From contig NZ_KI911783.1 of the NCBI RefSeq assembly GCF_000515415.1, forward strand, positions 1 through 64,000: a stretch of DNA of 64,000 nucleotides, read 5' to 3'. The DNA is from Bradyrhizobium sp. WSM1417 (GTDB lineage: Bacteria > Pseudomonadota > Alphaproteobacteria > Rhizobiales > Xanthobacteraceae). The stretch's first letter is position 1. Each line of letters opens with the position of its first letter. The notes below the pieces were generated by a model. That model had not been told where the DNA came from. It made no database searches and was given only the letters and a program-made list of their open reading frames with translations. Positions 1-7,567 of the stretch are shown here, piece after piece. A program made the position numbers and the translations under genes.

Positions 1-66
1 TTCGTTTCATGGCGAATGTTTAAGATCGGCATTAATCTGCATTCACTCCACCGGGAGATCCATCAA

Positions 67-1158
67 ATGACCGAGACCATCCGCATCAAGCGCTTCAATG
101 CGCGCCCCGTCATTGTGCCGATGAACCTCCCGCTTAAGACCTCGACCGGGGCTGTCGCAAAGGCGCCGCTGGTGCTGATCGACTGCGAAACGGACCAGGG
201 CACCGTAGGGCACGCCTATCTGTTCTCGATCACACCCTCGGCCTTGAAGCCGTTGACGGGGATGGTCGCGGAAATGTCGGAGCTGCTTGCAGGCGACGAG
301 CTGCTACCGTTCGAGATCGAGCGCAAGCTGACCCAGCGCTTCACGCTCTTGGGTTTGGCCGGCCTGCAACGGCTGGCGCAATCCGGCATCGACATGGCGG
401 TATGGGACGCGCTCGCCCGCAGCAAAGGCCTGCCGCTGGCGCGGCTGCTCGGCGGCGCGCCGAAACCGGTCAGGGCCTACAATTCGAAGGGGCTTGGGAT
501 CATGCCGGCGGGTGCCGCGGTGGAGGAAGCCCACAAGCTGCTGGCCGAGGGCTTTCAGGCCGCGAAGATCCGCGTCGGCCGTCCCGATGCGCGGGAAGAC
601 CTGAAGGTGGTACGCGCGGTGCGCAAGGCTGTCGGGGACGACGTGACGCTGATGTGCGACTACAACCAGGCGCTGACGGTCAGCGAGGCCATCCGCCGCG
701 GCGAGATGCTCGACGATGAGGGCCTGACCTGGATCGAGGAGCCGATCCGTCACGACGATTATGAGGGCAACGCCCGTATCGCGGATGCGCTGCGCACGCC
801 GGTCCAGATCGGCGAGAACTTTGACAGCGCGTTCGCGATGCAAGCCGCGCTCTCCGCGGAAGCCTGCGACTATTTGATGCCCGACGTGCAGCGCATCGGC
901 GGCGTCACCGGCTGGCTCCGCGCCGCCGCGCTGGCGCATGCCGCCGGGATCGAGATGTCGACGCATCTGTTCTCGGAAGTCAGCGCACACCTGCTCTGCG
1001 TGACGCCGACCGCGCATTGGCTGGAATATGTCGACTGGGCCGACGCGGTGCTCGCGACCCGTTTGCAGATCAAGGACGGCTTTGCGCTGCCGAGCGAAGA
1101 GCCCGGCAACGGCATTGCGTGGGACGAGGCGGCGGTGAAGACATATCTGGTGAGTTAA
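67..1158 (+). CDS. Mandelate racemase / muconate lactonizing enzyme family protein (enolase superfamily)
   Basis: A 363-residue cytosolic enzyme of the enolase superfamily, mandelate racemase subgroup. These enzymes remove the alpha proton of a carboxylate substrate using a Mg2+ site. The chemical framework is visible: K167-x-R169 on the second strand, metal ligands D198, E224 and E250, and the D273/H300 dyad. Each lies three residues after its mandelate racemase counterpart. The second lysine of the usual KxK is arginine here. I chose the ATG at 67, which has GGGAG about ten bases upstream, over an ATG 51 bases earlier. The stop overlaps the convergent lipase stop by 4 bp. The substrate (racemisation or sugar-acid dehydration) cannot be told. 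Confidence 0.9.
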   Translation: MTETIRIKRFNARPVIVPMNLPLKTSTGAVAKAPLVLIDCETDQGTVGHAYLFSITPSALKPLTGMVAEMSELLAGDELLPFEIERKLTQRFTLLGLAGLQRLAQSGIDMAVWDALARSKGLPLARLLGGAPKPVRAYNSKGLGIMPAGAAVEEAHKLLAEGFQAAKIRVGRPDAREDLKVVRAVRKAVGDDVTLMCDYNQALTVSEAIRRGEMLDDEGLTWIEEPIRHDDYEGNARIADALRTPVQIGENFDSAFAMQAALSAEACDYLMPDVQRIGGVTGWLRAAALAHAAGIEMSTHLFSEVSAHLLCVTPTAHWLEYVDWADAVLATRLQIKDGFALPSEEPGNGIAWDEAAVKTYLVS

Positions 1159-2429
1159 TCGTTGAAAGCGATGCCTTTCGCGGGTTCGCCCGGAGCACCG
1201 GGTTCGGCAAGTCCCGCGCAATTGCCCCGCGGCTTTTGTCCGGCGAGCATGCCGCGGAAGAACGCTAGCGCATCCGGGAAGGCCGCATTCAGGCCGCCAT
1301 TGTGCGTCGCGCCGGGATAGGTCTTCCAGACCACATCGTTGCCGGCCGCGCACAGCGCCGCGACTTCGGCATATTGCCGGGTCGGGACCAGCGTGGAATC
1401 GGCAAGACCGGTCCCGAGCAGCATAGGCACCTTCAGCCGAACGGCCTTCATGTCCGTGATCGGCGTCAGCCGCGCCATCACATCGGCGATAGGCTCGACA
1501 TAGACGTTCTCGGCGGTAATGCCGTCCTTGCGCGCGATCTCGCGCATATCAGGCGTGCAGCTTTCACGCGCCGCCTTCAGGACCGGCTTGCCCTTGTCGG
1601 AGACGAGATCATCGGCGGACGGCGCGCCATCCGGCAACGAGCCGCCGAGCAGCATCAGCGACGTATAGATCGGCGAAGCGATCGCGGTCGTCTGCGGCGG
1701 TTTATAAGGGCCGTCGGGGAACGTGGACACCAGGCCCGTGGCGACGGTGGCGATCAGCGGCACGTCGGGCGCGTAGCTTTCCGCGATCACGGTCGCGCCC
1801 ATTGCCGCGCCCGAGCCTTGCGATTGTCCGGTGACGAAAACCTTCGAGGCGAGCTTGTCGCGATAGGCGGCGAGTGCGGCGCGCACGCTGTCGAGCACGG
1901 AGCGCCCCTCCGCCTCCCAGATCAGATAAGGATGCGGCCCCGCGCCGCCGAGGCCCTGATAATCGGTCGCCACCACCGCAAAACCGTTCTCGAGCCAGCG
2001 CTGGATATAGGTAGCATCGCGCGGCTTGTGCCCGGTCCAGGACGGCGCACAGGAATCCGACACGCCGAGCGTGCCATGCGCCCACGCGACCAGCGGCCAG
2101 CCTCCGGCCGGCGGCTCGCCCTTGGGGAGATAGACCGTACCGCTCACCGGCACGATACCGGCGTGCCAGCGCAGATCCGTCGACGTGTAGAGGATGCGTT
2201 CGGCGACACCCGCGCTCGCGATCTCCGGCTGCGCCAGCATCGCCTCCCTGCGCAGCACCACGCCGGGACTTTCGGGGAGGGCTTGGGACCAGCGATAAAA
2301 GCCGGACAGGTCCTGATCGCCTACTTTCGGCCCCACCGGCAGCGACGAATCCGCGTGTGCGTGCGCCATCGCGAGGCCCGTGACGATGGCGAGCGCCATC
2401 ACGAATTTCGGACTCGGGGTTTTGAACAT
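1155..2429 (-). CDS. Secreted alpha/beta hydrolase, lipase-like
   Basis: A 424-residue exported serine hydrolase. The N-terminus has a basic start, a hydrophobic stretch (ALAIVTGLAMAHA) and a signal-peptidase-like site before ADSS. The nucleophile elbow is GQSQG with Ser203. An oxyanion region (WAHGTLG) precedes it, and a late Asp and the His of ATHNGG fit the rest of a triad. Size and layout resemble secretory lipases and prolyl-oligopeptidase-like hydrolases. The start at 2429 has GGAG upstream and opens directly into the signal peptide; a longer reading to 2495 adds an unlikely leader. Likely substrates are esters or lipids in the periplasm or outside the cell. Confidence 0.82.
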   Translation of the reverse strand: MFKTPSPKFVMALAIVTGLAMAHAHADSSLPVGPKVGDQDLSGFYRWSQALPESPGVVLRREAMLAQPEIASAGVAERILYTSTDLRWHAGIVPVSGTVYLPKGEPPAGGWPLVAWAHGTLGVSDSCAPSWTGHKPRDATYIQRWLENGFAVVATDYQGLGGAGPHPYLIWEAEGRSVLDSVRAALAAYRDKLASKVFVTGQSQGSGAAMGATVIAESYAPDVPLIATVATGLVSTFPDGPYKPPQTTAIASPIYTSLMLLGGSLPDGAPSADDLVSDKGKPVLKAARESCTPDMREIARKDGITAENVYVEPIADVMARLTPITDMKAVRLKVPMLLGTGLADSTLVPTRQYAEVAALCAAGNDVVWKTYPGATHNGGLNAAFPDALAFFRGMLAGQKPRGNCAGLAEPGAPGEPAKGIAFND

Positions 2430-2616
2430 CGGCGTCTCCAGTTCCCTTGCAGCGTGCCGCATTTTGCTGGAGGGTTGATTGCCGCGGCAATGCACTTTCC
2501 GCGTCGATTATGGAGACGATCGCGCGCGGGTCCAAGTCTATTTCAGATACGTCTTTTGCAGACACGTCCTTTTCGGACAAGTCTGTTCAGAGATGGGCGG
2601 ATGCCGGTCTGCGTAG

Positions 2617-2868
2617 CTACCATGTCTCCGCGCCGGGGATTTTCTTGCGCACCGCCCGGCGCTGGATCCAGATGCAACGGCGCACGGCCGTATTGGAGCG
2701 GCCGACCGCGGATATCCCTTGGCCGGCCTGCAGCAATGGCGCCACGTTTTGGCGTAGCGCGCGGCAGCGCTGGAGTTCGGCCTGCCAGTCGATGATGGCT
2801 GCGTCAGCCCGCGACGCAATCAGCGACAATATCGCCACGGCCAGACAGCTCGCTCGCATGGTGCGCAT
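2617..2868 (-). CDS. Small secreted hypothetical protein
   Basis: An 83-residue reading frame beginning MRTMRASC with a clear signal-peptide pattern: basic start, hydrophobic core, and A-D-A before AIIDW. The mature part is short and basic, with an Arg/Gln-rich helix and two cysteines. No family is recognised. It lies just downstream of the ATC-hydrolase-like gene on the same strand, 5 bp after its stop, so co-transcription is plausible. The only support is the signal peptide and the fit between neighbours, so a chance ORF is possible. Confidence 0.45.
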   Translation of the reverse strand: MRTMRASCLAVAILSLIASRADAAIIDWQAELQRCRALRQNVAPLLQAGQGISAVGRSNTAVRRCIWIQRRAVRKKIPGAETW

Positions 2869-2873
2869 TCCCT

Positions 2874-3347
2874 TCACCGTGGTCCGCCCGGCTCGCGCCG
2901 ATAGCGGAAATCGCAATGAGACGCGCCTTGCATGATGGTCTGCATTCGCGTCAGCGCCACGTCGGATCCGAATCCTTCCGCCGTCGCAAAGTCGGCGGTG
3001 CAGACCAGGAGAAAGCCGAGCTCGGGTTCGCCCAGCGCCTTATAGAACTCCGCATAGGCGCATCGCTTCACATCAAGCGCGAAGACGTCCTCGGTCTGCT
3101 CGACAATATCGTATGCGAGCGCGTCGTCACGAGCATAGGTCTGGAAGGCAGAGGACACCGCCTTGCCGAGATTGGGCTCGTTCTTTGCCTTCCAGAATTC
3201 CTGGCCGAAACCGCGATAGAGATCGCCGAGCGCCTTGCGCACCAGCGCGTTGGCGCGCGCCTCGCCGAGCTCGGCCTGGAGCGTCTTGACCAAGGGCACC
3301 AACACCTGCGCCTGGATTCTGGCCTGTTCGAGCACGGAAATGCTCAT
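2874..3347 (-). CDS. L-2-amino-thiazoline-4-carboxylic acid hydrolase-like protein
   Basis: A 157-residue cytosolic protein resembling the ATC hydrolase family, named after the enzyme that opens the thiazoline ring on the way to cysteine. Typical elements are the C-terminal CDFRYRR motif, the preceding Phe-x-x-x-(E/D)-x-C-x-Y/F segment around KRCAYAEFYKALGEPELGFL, and a single helical domain. Start MSISVLEQ at 3347 is preferred over an upstream ATG because the extra 31 residues look non-coding. The substrate in this organism is unknown; most relatives are annotated only by similarity. Confidence 0.68.
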   Translation of the reverse strand: MSISVLEQARIQAQVLVPLVKTLQAELGEARANALVRKALGDLYRGFGQEFWKAKNEPNLGKAVSSAFQTYARDDALAYDIVEQTEDVFALDVKRCAYAEFYKALGEPELGFLLVCTADFATAEGFGSDVALTRMQTIMQGASHCDFRYRREPGGPR

Positions 3348-3465
3348 GGCAAACTCACGTCGCGGACCAAGAGGAGCATAGATCCTATAGCTGACGGGTA
3401 GCGATAACCAACTCGCCAGAGGATTTACGGACTGCAGCAATCATAGCCGCGAATAGCGGGATTGG

Positions 3466-4002
3466 CTAACTTTCCGCGGGATAAACCAAGCGGCCGTCAG
3501 CCATGATGTGCGCCGCCCGATTCATCTCGGCCTGTTTGACCTGCCCGGGTCCCATCATGTGAAACACGCTCTCGCCGCCGGCGAGCAGGTAATCGGTGAT
3601 GATCCGCCTGTGGCAGCGCCACCATACCGTCTCGGCGCACATGATGGCGCATCGCTGCGCCTGTCCGAGTTCGCGCAGATGCGCGAGCCCCTCGCGAAAG
3701 CTCTCGCTCAAGGCGTGGTCGGCATAGTTGTGAAAGCTCGCATTCTGCCAGAAAGCATTGGTCTCGCGCGGCACCTCACGCTTGCGGCTGCGCAGGCCAC
3801 CGAGCGAGGCGATATGCTCATAGCCGATCGAAACGGCCCCGAGTGCTTGCGGCAGGGCCTCGCGATTGTATTGGGGATTGGTGCGCGAGCGAGGCACGGT
3901 GCGGACGTCGACCAGATGCGTGACGGACACGCTCTGCAACAGGACAACGAACTCACCGATTGGAAGTGTGCCGTGGCCGATCGTGAAGAATGGGTGAGCC
4001 AT
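3466..4002 (-). CDS. DUF488 family protein
   Basis: A 178-residue cytosolic protein of the DUF488 family, whose function is not established. Typical motifs are FTIGHGTLPIGEF at the N-terminus, LVDVRTVPRSR after it, and the C-terminal CAETVWWRCHRRIITDYL with its Cys-x-x-x-x-x-x-Cys-His-Arg pattern. It starts 6 bp after the stop of the DUF2945 gene on the same strand, so the two form a bicistron. A GGAG lies within the end of the upstream gene. Confidence 0.85.
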   Translation of the reverse strand: MAHPFFTIGHGTLPIGEFVVLLQSVSVTHLVDVRTVPRSRTNPQYNREALPQALGAVSIGYEHIASLGGLRSRKREVPRETNAFWQNASFHNYADHALSESFREGLAHLRELGQAQRCAIMCAETVWWRCHRRIITDYLLAGGESVFHMMGPGQVKQAEMNRAAHIMADGRLVYPAES

Positions 4003-4008
4003 CGCCCA

Positions 4009-4224
4009 TCAGCTCCGGAGCAAGCGCAACGCCCGGCCCTTATGCAAGGCGACGTGATCGGTCTTGTCGCTTTTGATCTCGTATTGCGGATCGTCGGGGC
4101 TGGCACGGTGGACGTAGCCCTTGTACGCGACGTCCTTGGTGTGCACGCGGAGAATGTGGCCGCGCACCCGGCCGGCCTCGGAATTCCAGCTGACATGATC
4201 GCCACGCTTGAACACTTTCGGCAT
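4009..4224 (-). CDS. DUF2945 / HVA1-type Tudor-like small protein
   Basis: A 71-residue protein starting MPKVFKRGDHVSWNSEAG. The motifs GDxVxWNSExGxVxG, an internal HTKDVAYKGYVHRAS and a final DPQYEIKSDKTDHVALHKG are those of the DUF2945 (hypervirulence-associated Tudor) family, a small beta-barrel fold of unclear role. It is the first gene of a two-gene unit with DUF488. An upstream ATG would add 16 residues that do not look like the family. Confidence 0.8.
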   Translation of the reverse strand: MPKVFKRGDHVSWNSEAGRVRGHILRVHTKDVAYKGYVHRASPDDPQYEIKSDKTDHVALHKGRALRLLRS

Positions 4225-4427
4225 GGCGAACCAATGCGGGAGCGCGTCTGGACGTTCCAGGCAGCGGAGCAAAACGCTCCAGTCCGTCTACTCTCTTCGA
4301 GCTTCGCCGGACATGCTTCTCGCAATGAGATTGGTGGCTTGCGTGGCCGTAGCTCGCGGATACAGCCCGCCTGCGCCCTTTGGGCTTCCGCGGGGCATCC
4401 TTCTCTCGGCTAATCGCGAGCGAAGGA

Positions 4428-4502
4428 TGGTGGGCGCGACAGGGATCGAACCTGTGACCCCTACCATGTCAAGGTAGTGCTCTCCCGCTGAGCTACGCGC
4501 CC
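4428..4502 (-). tRNA. tRNA-Val (anticodon GAC)
   Basis: The minus strand folds as a 75-nt cloverleaf: acceptor GGGCGCG pairs with CGCGCCC, D-arm GCTC/GAGC, anticodon stem CTACC/GGTAG with loop TTGACAT giving anticodon GAC, a 5-nt variable loop, and T-arm ACAGG/CCTGT with loop TTCGATC. Discriminator A and an encoded CCA end it at 4428. The GAC anticodon reads valine GUC and GUU codons. Confidence 0.97.
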
Positions 4503-4578
4503 TAAAAGTCCACTTGCGTTCGGGTCGGGTCCCTATAACGGCTCAGGGGAGCCGGTGCAAGGACGAAAGGGGGCCGAT

Positions 4579-4938
4579 TTAGGCCGCCAGCATCTTGTTC
4601 ACTTCGCTGACCAATTCACGCAAATGCACGGGCTTGGACAGCACCTTGGCGTTCTTGGGGGCGTCCGAATCCGAGTTCAGGGCGACCGCGGCGAAGCCGG
4701 TGATGAACATGATCTTGATGTCGGGGTCGAGTTCCGAGGCCCGGCGGGCGAGCTCGATGCCGTCCATCTCCGGCATCACGATGTCGGTGAGCAGCATCTC
4801 GAACGGCTCTTCCCGCAGCCGCTGGTAGGCGGCCATGCCGTTATCGTGGGACGAGACCTGAAAACCGGCGTTTTCCAGCGCCTTGACCAGGAAACGGCGC
4901 ATGTCGTTGTCGTCTTCGGCGAGCAGGATCTTTGGCAT
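4579..4938 (-). CDS. cpdR: CpdR-type single-domain response regulator
   Basis: A 119-residue receiver domain with no output domain. Visible are the acidic pocket D9/D10 in LLAEDDND, phosphoacceptor D52 in TDIVMPEMDG, T80 in ITGF, and K102 in SKP. Sequence, length and the neighbouring amidohydrolase match alphaproteobacterial CpdR. In Caulobacter, unphosphorylated CpdR goes to the cell pole and primes ClpXP to degrade cell-cycle substrates, and the CckA-ChpT phosphorelay turns it off. The same role is inferred here. Start MPKILLAEDD at 4938 is chosen over an ATG 14 codons upstream. An 11-bp inverted repeat lies 55 bp upstream. Confidence 0.9.
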   Translation of the reverse strand: MPKILLAEDDNDMRRFLVKALENAGFQVSSHDNGMAAYQRLREEPFEMLLTDIVMPEMDGIELARRASELDPDIKIMFITGFAAVALNSDSDAPKNAKVLSKPVHLRELVSEVNKMLAA

Positions 4939-4992
4939 GGCGGAAATGTCGAATCCCCAGAGGATATCAGCAGAGGTCACTAAGCCCGACGG

Positions 4993-5023
4993 AGGGTAAA
5001 TATGGGGTGAAAATATTTACCCT
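4993..5023. promoter_or_regulatory. Perfect 11-bp inverted repeat upstream of cpdR
   Basis: AGGGTAAATAT (4993-5003) and its exact complement (5013-5023) are separated by 9 bases. The element sits 55 bp upstream of the cpdR start, is AT-rich against GC-rich surroundings, and has no T-run, so an operator is more likely than a terminator. The binding protein is unknown. It is not a canonical CtrA box (TTAA-N7-TTAA). Confidence 0.5.
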
Positions 5024-5152
5024 GAGCCGGCTGTGCTTGCCGGCCCCTTGTGAACCTGAAAGCAGTTCGAAGCAATCGAGCCGTACCTGCCGGTCCCCAT
5101 CTCGCTGCCCGCAGGGTTAAGAGATGTTCCAGCGCAGATCTCATCTTTTCGC

Positions 5153-5169
5153 TTGGCAGGATGGTTGCG
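5153..5169 (+). promoter_or_regulatory. Possible sigma-54 promoter
   Basis: CTTGGCAGGATGGTTGCGA has a -24 GG (5155-5156) and -12 GC (5167-5168) exactly ten bases apart and fits TGGCAC-N5-TTGC with one mismatch in the -24 box. It points toward the amidohydrolase gene about 170 bp downstream. RpoN control would suit nitrogen scavenging. No activator site was identified. Confidence 0.4.
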
Positions 5170-5260
5170 ATTCCGGACAATGACGACACATAAGAGCCTC
5201 CTGATCGGCCGAATCAATGCGTTGAGACCGGTGCCGGGGCTTGTTGGATCGTGCGGCGCT

Positions 5261-5340
5261 AAGGGCGAAGCCTGATACCGAGAGGCAAAGCCTGATTGCC
5301 AAGGGACGAAGCCTGACACCAAGGGATGAAGCCTGAGAAG
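5261..5340 (+). repeat. Four tandem 20-bp repeats in the leader of the amidohydrolase gene
   Basis: Four consecutive degenerate 20-bp units begin at 5261, 5281, 5301 and 5321, with core GAAGCCTGA (CAAAGCCTGA in unit 2) and consensus AAGGGnnGAAGCCTGAnACC. The array ends exactly at the preferred ATG (5341). The last unit carries an in-frame alternative ATG at 5326. Confidence 0.8.
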
Positions 5341-6231
5341 ATGACCCGGTTTGACGGCGACAAGTCGCCAGCGTTCGAGATCGTTGAGCCCGCGCAATGG
5401 CGCGCGCCGGTTATCTTCAACTCGCCCCATTCCGGCTCGACCTATCCGGACGAATTCCTCAGCGCCTCCAGGATCGACCTGCCGACGCTGCGGCGTTCCG
5501 AAGATTCCTTCATGGACGAGTTGATCGGCCATCTCAGCGAGCGCGGCTTTCCGACCGTGCGGGTCAACTTTCCCCGCTCCTATGTCGACGTCAATCGTGA
5601 GCCCTATGAGCTCGATCCCCGGATGTTCACCGGGCGCCTGCCGAGCTTTGCCAACACCCGCTCGATGCGGGTCGCCGGCGGGCTCGGCACCATTCCGCGC
5701 GTGGTCGGCGACGGCCAGGAGATCTATCGCGAGCGCATCCTGGTCGACGACGCGCTGGGGCGGATCGAGACGCTGTACAAGCCCTATCATCGCGCGCTGC
5801 GCCGGCTGATCAACAAGGTGCACCAGATGTTCGGCACCGTCGTGCTGGTCGACTGCCATTCGATGCCCTCGGTCGGCGTCTCCCGCGACGAGCCGCGGCG
5901 GCCCGACATCGTGATCGGCGACCGCTACGGCACGAGCTGCACGCCGCTATTGCCCGACCGGGTCGAGGAGACCATGGCCGGGCTCGGCTATTCGATCGGC
6001 CGCAACAAGCCCTATGCCGGCGGCTTCATCACCGAGCATTACGGCAACCCGGCCAGCGGCCTCCACGCCGTGCAGCTCGAGCTCAACCGCGCGATCTACA
6101 TGGACGAACGGCGGCGCGAGCGCATTCCGCGCTTTGCGCAAGTGGCGTCGGACTTCGGCGTGCTCGCAGACGTGCTGGCGACCACGGTCCCGTTCGGCGA
6201 TCTCGGCCCGTTCCAGGCCGCGGCGGAATAA
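5341..6231 (+). CDS. N-formylglutamate amidohydrolase family protein
   Basis: A 296-residue cytosolic zinc amidohydrolase of the FGase family. Members hydrolyse N-formyl-glutamate (last step of one histidine degradation route) or related N-acyl amino acids. Diagnostic segments are VIFNSPHSGSTYP, the metal-site sequence VLVDCHSMPS and the late GGFITEHYGNP. Having cpdR as a divergent neighbour is usual in alphaproteobacteria. No other hut genes are present, so the physiological substrate may differ. The start at 5341 is preferred; an in-frame ATG at 5326 inside the last tandem repeat would add five residues. Neither has a strong ribosome-binding site. Confidence 0.88.
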   Translation: MTRFDGDKSPAFEIVEPAQWRAPVIFNSPHSGSTYPDEFLSASRIDLPTLRRSEDSFMDELIGHLSERGFPTVRVNFPRSYVDVNREPYELDPRMFTGRLPSFANTRSMRVAGGLGTIPRVVGDGQEIYRERILVDDALGRIETLYKPYHRALRRLINKVHQMFGTVVLVDCHSMPSVGVSRDEPRRPDIVIGDRYGTSCTPLLPDRVEETMAGLGYSIGRNKPYAGGFITEHYGNPASGLHAVQLELNRAIYMDERRRERIPRFAQVASDFGVLADVLATTVPFGDLGPFQAAAE

Positions 6232-6335
6232 GCGCGACGTTTGCTGCGAATGATTGTGTTGGGTGCGATCAGTGCGAACGCCTTTCGCGGCGCGCGTTGA
6301 AATGAAAGCCAAGGCTGAAAGAATGAGAGGCTGAA

Positions 6336-6428
6336 AGAAAAAAGGGCCGCTTCTAATGAAGAAGCGGCCCAAGTCTAGGGAGGAAACGCCCAAGGAGGGC
6401 AGCAGTAACGCGAGAAGCGCTACCGCAC
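6336..6428 (-). ncRNA. Candidate trans-acting small RNA with anti-Shine-Dalgarno elements
   Basis: The 536-bp gap 6232-6767 has no convincing protein gene but holds a complete minus-strand transcription unit: promoter at 6435-6463, about 93 nt of RNA, and a strong intrinsic terminator. Inside the RNA, GCCC-UCCUU-GGGC (plus 6388-6400) presents UCCUU in a hairpin loop, and UUUCCUCCC (plus 6378-6386) is probably single-stranded. Both complement ribosome-binding sites. A 73-codon frame overlaps (6353-6574, minus) but would need transcription from further upstream and has no family features. The sRNA identity is inferred from structure only. Confidence 0.55.
6338..6370 (-). terminator. Intrinsic terminator of the candidate sRNA
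   Basis: GGGCCGCTTC pairs perfectly with GAAGCGGCCC across a 7-base loop. On the minus strand the hairpin is followed by six T. There is no T-run on the plus side, so it serves minus-strand transcription and not the amidohydrolase gene. Confidence 0.85.
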
Positions 6429-6434
6429 CGCAAC

Positions 6435-6463
6435 AATATGCGGCCGCGACGCACAAAGTGCAA
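6435..6463 (-). promoter_or_regulatory. Sigma-70-like promoter for the candidate sRNA
   Basis: On the minus strand, TTGCAC (-35; plus 6458-6463) and CATATT (-10; plus 6435-6440) are 17 bases apart. Transcription would start near 6428. Confidence 0.5.
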
Positions 6464-6767
6464 GGGCTTTCGAGCGATTTCCCATGCAATGAGGACATAG
6501 CTCGGTTGCTTCCAGAGAAACCCGGATTCAGTTCCTTTGATAAGGAAATTCAATGGGTTGATAGTCATTTGCATACGAACGAGGCAAACCCGGAACTAAG
6601 GTTTCAACTCAATGATCGATATTTGCCCAGCGGGTGTCTTCGACGAGGCGAACGCTTCCCGGATCCAAAATACCAGGGTGCAAAAGCAAGACAGCGCTGC
6701 ACGATCCTTCCGATTTGAGCTAGGCAGGAGTGAGCTTCACCCGACTTTCGCTTTTTGAGGATTCGCC

Positions 6768-7550
6768 GTGACGGTGATCGATTTCTCCGCCTTCATCGGA
6801 CGGCTCGCCACCGCCTCCGGCGAAACCATCCTGCCGTTCTTCCGCACCTCGCTGTCGATCGAGGACAAGAGCAAGACCAAGGATTTCGACCCCGTGACCG
6901 AGGCCGACCGCGCCGCGGAGGCGGTGATGCGGCGCCTGATCAAGGCCAACTTTCCCCAGCACGGTATCGTCGGCGAGGAATTCGGCAACGAGCGCGAGGA
7001 TTCGGACTATGTCTGGGTGCTCGACCCCATCGACGGCACCAAATCCTTCATCGGCGGCTTTCCGATCTGGGGCACGCTGATCGCGCTCCTGCACAAGGGC
7101 ACGCCGGTGTACGGCATGATGCACCAGCCCTTCATCGGCGAACGCTTTTCCGGCGACAGCGGCTCGGCTCATTATAGTGGCCCCTCCGGCGAGCGCCGGC
7201 TCCAGGTCCGGCGCTGTGCTTCGCTGTCGGAGGCGACGACCTACACCACCAGCCCGCTGCTCATGAACGAGCGCGACCGCGCCATCTTCGGCCGCATCGA
7301 GAAGGGCGCGCGGCTGTCGCGCTATGGCGGCGACTGCTACTCCTATTGCATGCTGGCGGCGGGGCACGTCGATCTCGTGGTCGAGACCGAGCTGAAGCCT
7401 TACGACATCGCGGCCCTGATCCCGATCGTGACCGGCGCCGGCGGCGTCGTCACCACCTGGGAAGGCAAGCCGGCGCAGGGCGGCGGCCGCATCGTCGCGG
7501 CCGGTGACGCCAGGGTTCACGAAGAAGCACTGAAACTGCTCAACGGCTAA
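6768..7550 (+). CDS. hisN: Histidinol-phosphatase, inositol monophosphatase family
   Basis: A 260-residue Mg2+-dependent phosphatase of the inositol monophosphatase superfamily, probably converting histidinol phosphate to histidinol (penultimate histidine step). Motifs: E in GIVGEEFG, metal site WVLDPIDGTKSF, and C-terminal ETELKPYDIAALIPIVTGAGG. The latter resembles HisN (KPYD) more than inositol phosphatases (WD). The start is GTG at 6768, with GAGG upstream. Its place beside an amidohydrolase of histidine-type chemistry is suggestive but not proof. Confidence 0.83.
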   Translation: MTVIDFSAFIGRLATASGETILPFFRTSLSIEDKSKTKDFDPVTEADRAAEAVMRRLIKANFPQHGIVGEEFGNEREDSDYVWVLDPIDGTKSFIGGFPIWGTLIALLHKGTPVYGMMHQPFIGERFSGDSGSAHYSGPSGERRLQVRRCASLSEATTYTTSPLLMNERDRAIFGRIEKGARLSRYGGDCYSYCMLAAGHVDLVVETELKPYDIAALIPIVTGAGGVVTTWEGKPAQGGGRIVAAGDARVHEEALKLLNG

Positions 7551-7567
7551 GCGATACAGGGGCCTGC

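Noticed and set aside
4280..4427. Possible further repeat beside tRNA-Val
   Set aside because: It resembles rhizobial intergenic filler, but no second copy or clear palindrome was found in the window.
6353..6574. A minus-strand protein of 73 codons in the sRNA gap
   Set aside because: No ribosome-binding site or family motif, and the predicted promoter lies inside it. It was noted under the sRNA instead.
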